Below, one piece after another: positions 21,509-22,491 of a stretch of 22,491 nucleotides of DNA (position 1 is the stretch's first letter; every line of letters starts with the position of its first letter). The DNA is from a virus. The position numbers were made by a program, and so were the translations under genes. Location of the stretch: positions 1 through 22,491 of the IMG/VR virus record IMGVR_UViG_3300009091_000064; one strand, given 5' to 3'. Under the pieces are notes generated by a model. That model saw only the letters and a list, made by a program, of their open reading frames with translations, made no database searches and was not told the origin of the DNA.

Positions 21509-22491
21509 ATGGCACGGGTCACCGTCAGTAATCCTAGCACCTACGACATCGCGCTGCCGCATCCGCTATACGGCACGCTGCCGCCGGGCCGCGTACGCGT
21601 GTTCGACGACGTGTCGCTGCGGTTGCTGGAAGAGTCGGCGGCGTTCCAGCAGGCCCTAACCCGCGGGCTGCAGCTGCAGATGGGTGGTAGTGGTCTACGC
21701 GACGACGTCGAGCAGGCGTCGCTAGCCAACTGCAGTCCGGGTGGCCTACTTGCCGGCGGCGTGTGGCCCGAAACCGCTACGACGCGCACGGTAACCTACA
21801 CCACCGTAGGCGGTGAGCACGTCTTCAAGATTCCACTGGGCAGCTACTTCAAGGACGCGCAGGGCGAGACCACCCTCAGCATCAACGGCAATCGGCTGTA
21901 CTACCCCATGGAGTATCAGCACATTCACCGCAACTTCAACAACGGTGGGCCGACCTCTACTACCGATACGTGCATTGGCTTTGTGCTCGACGGTGGTCCC
22001 GCAAGCGCGGGCTGGACGGTGACGTTCACTTGGATCGAGCGGCGCCTGCTAGTCGAACCGCCGTCGCTAGCGCTGGTCACAACGGCGCTGAGTGGGGGCG
22101 TGTGGGTACCGGACTATAGCGTGAAGTGGATCCACAGCAACGCGGCCACCAGCCCCAATGCGGTGCAAGTTGCGCTGCCCCCGCCCGGCTACGTCGCCGA
22201 GTTCTGGCGACTGACGCCCAAGGTGGGTGGTGAGCGCATTCGCGTACTCACTGCTGAGAACCTCAAGAGTGATGGTCAACGCTACTTGCCGTACGTGCGG
22301 GGGCCAGCTGTGAGCACCGCCAACGAGGGGTTGTTCTTGCAGGCGATGTTCGATCCCCGCTCACTGGGATCGACGTGGAAGAAGTTTCGGGTGTGCTACT
22401 ACCACCCGACCACCGGCGCCCGTAGTGCCCTATCACCGGAAACCATCGTGTCGGCCAAGCCTGCCCCGGCGCCGCACGACTACGATCAGCA
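21509..22491 (+). CDS. Probable virion structural protein, 3' truncated by window
   Basis: The frame is open from ATG 21509 to the window end (327 codons visible). The N-terminus (MARVTVSNPSTYDIALPHPL, then YGTLPPGRVRVFDD) is a short beta-type module with a helix (RLLEESAAFQQALTRGLQ). Then follows a long Thr/Gly/Tyr/Trp-rich beta-like region with few charged helices (TVTYTTVGGEHVFKIPLGSY, GWTVTFTWIERRLLVEPP, AEFWRLTPKVGGERIRV). Composition and position after the capsid gene suggest a head-tail, neck or fibre protein. No family is recognised. Confidence 0.7.
   Translation, partial: MARVTVSNPSTYDIALPHPLYGTLPPGRVRVFDDVSLRLLEESAAFQQALTRGLQLQMGGSGLRDDVEQASLANCSPGGLLAGGVWPETATTRTVTYTTVGGEHVFKIPLGSYFKDAQGETTLSINGNRLYYPMEYQHIHRNFNNGGPTSTTDTCIGFVLDGGPASAGWTVTFTWIERRLLVEPPSLALVTTALSGGVWVPDYSVKWIHSNAATSPNAVQVALPPPGYVAEFWRLTPKVGGERIRVLTAENLKSDGQRYLPYVRGPAVSTANEGLFLQAMFDPRSLGSTWKKFRVCYYHPTTGARSALSPETIVSAKPAPAPHDYDQ

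Overview
The window is a piece of a tailed-phage (Caudoviricetes) or prophage genome. It is GC-rich and coding-dense, and every supported gene lies on the plus strand. The order terminase large subunit, portal, maturation (prohead) protease, scaffold-like protein, decoration-like protein and HK97-fold-like major capsid protein is a classical head-morphogenesis module. The protease type and the separate scaffold suggest a T4/SPO1-like head, and so probably a myovirus. No sequence feature identifies the host. No tRNA, CRISPR array, insertion sequence or attachment site was seen.

Layout. 1-579: the C-terminal part of an sce7726-family protein with a PD-(D/E)xK-like fold. 611-3028: a large unassigned, probably virion, protein with a dockerin-like calcium loop near its N-terminus. 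3044-6017: the terminase large subunit with an unusual zinc ribbon, a small zinc-ribbon protein and a small unassigned protein. 6021-8231: portal. 8356-9801: an unassigned protein with a Ser/Asp-rich linker and a very basic tail. 9812-17772: an accessory array of small genes, described next. 17960-21410: scaffold-like protein, decoration-like protein and major capsid protein, closed by a strong intrinsic terminator at 21453-21484. 21509 to the window end: the start of a further, probably structural, gene.

The notable system is the array at 9812-17772. Seventeen small proteins (92-169 residues) start with the same tag of about 18 residues, P-x2-[ILV]-x-[YF]-x-G-x2-Y-x2-A (typical core IKYQGQIYKLA), followed by bodies that are mostly unrelated to one another: helical bundles, zinc-ribbon, small alpha/beta and His/Ala-rich helical types. 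An eighteenth copy sits at the extreme C-terminus of an HExxH metallopeptidase (17245-17772). The prohead protease gene lies inside the array, and scaffold and capsid genes follow it. My main inference is that the tag is a portable docking or capsid-targeting signal that loads a diverse protein cargo into or onto the procapsid, analogous to the T4 internal proteins with their capsid-targeting sequences, possibly with proteolytic removal. An alternative is a shared decoration or scaffold-binding hairpin.

Expression appears to be by tightly packed, translationally coupled genes. Several junctions have the TAG stop fused to the next Shine-Dalgarno (TAGGAG). One tagged gene has its ribosome binding site inside a perfect inverted repeat. 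TAG is the commonest stop (20 of 30 complete genes), and the capsid gene avoids the Leu codon CTA that is common in its neighbours.
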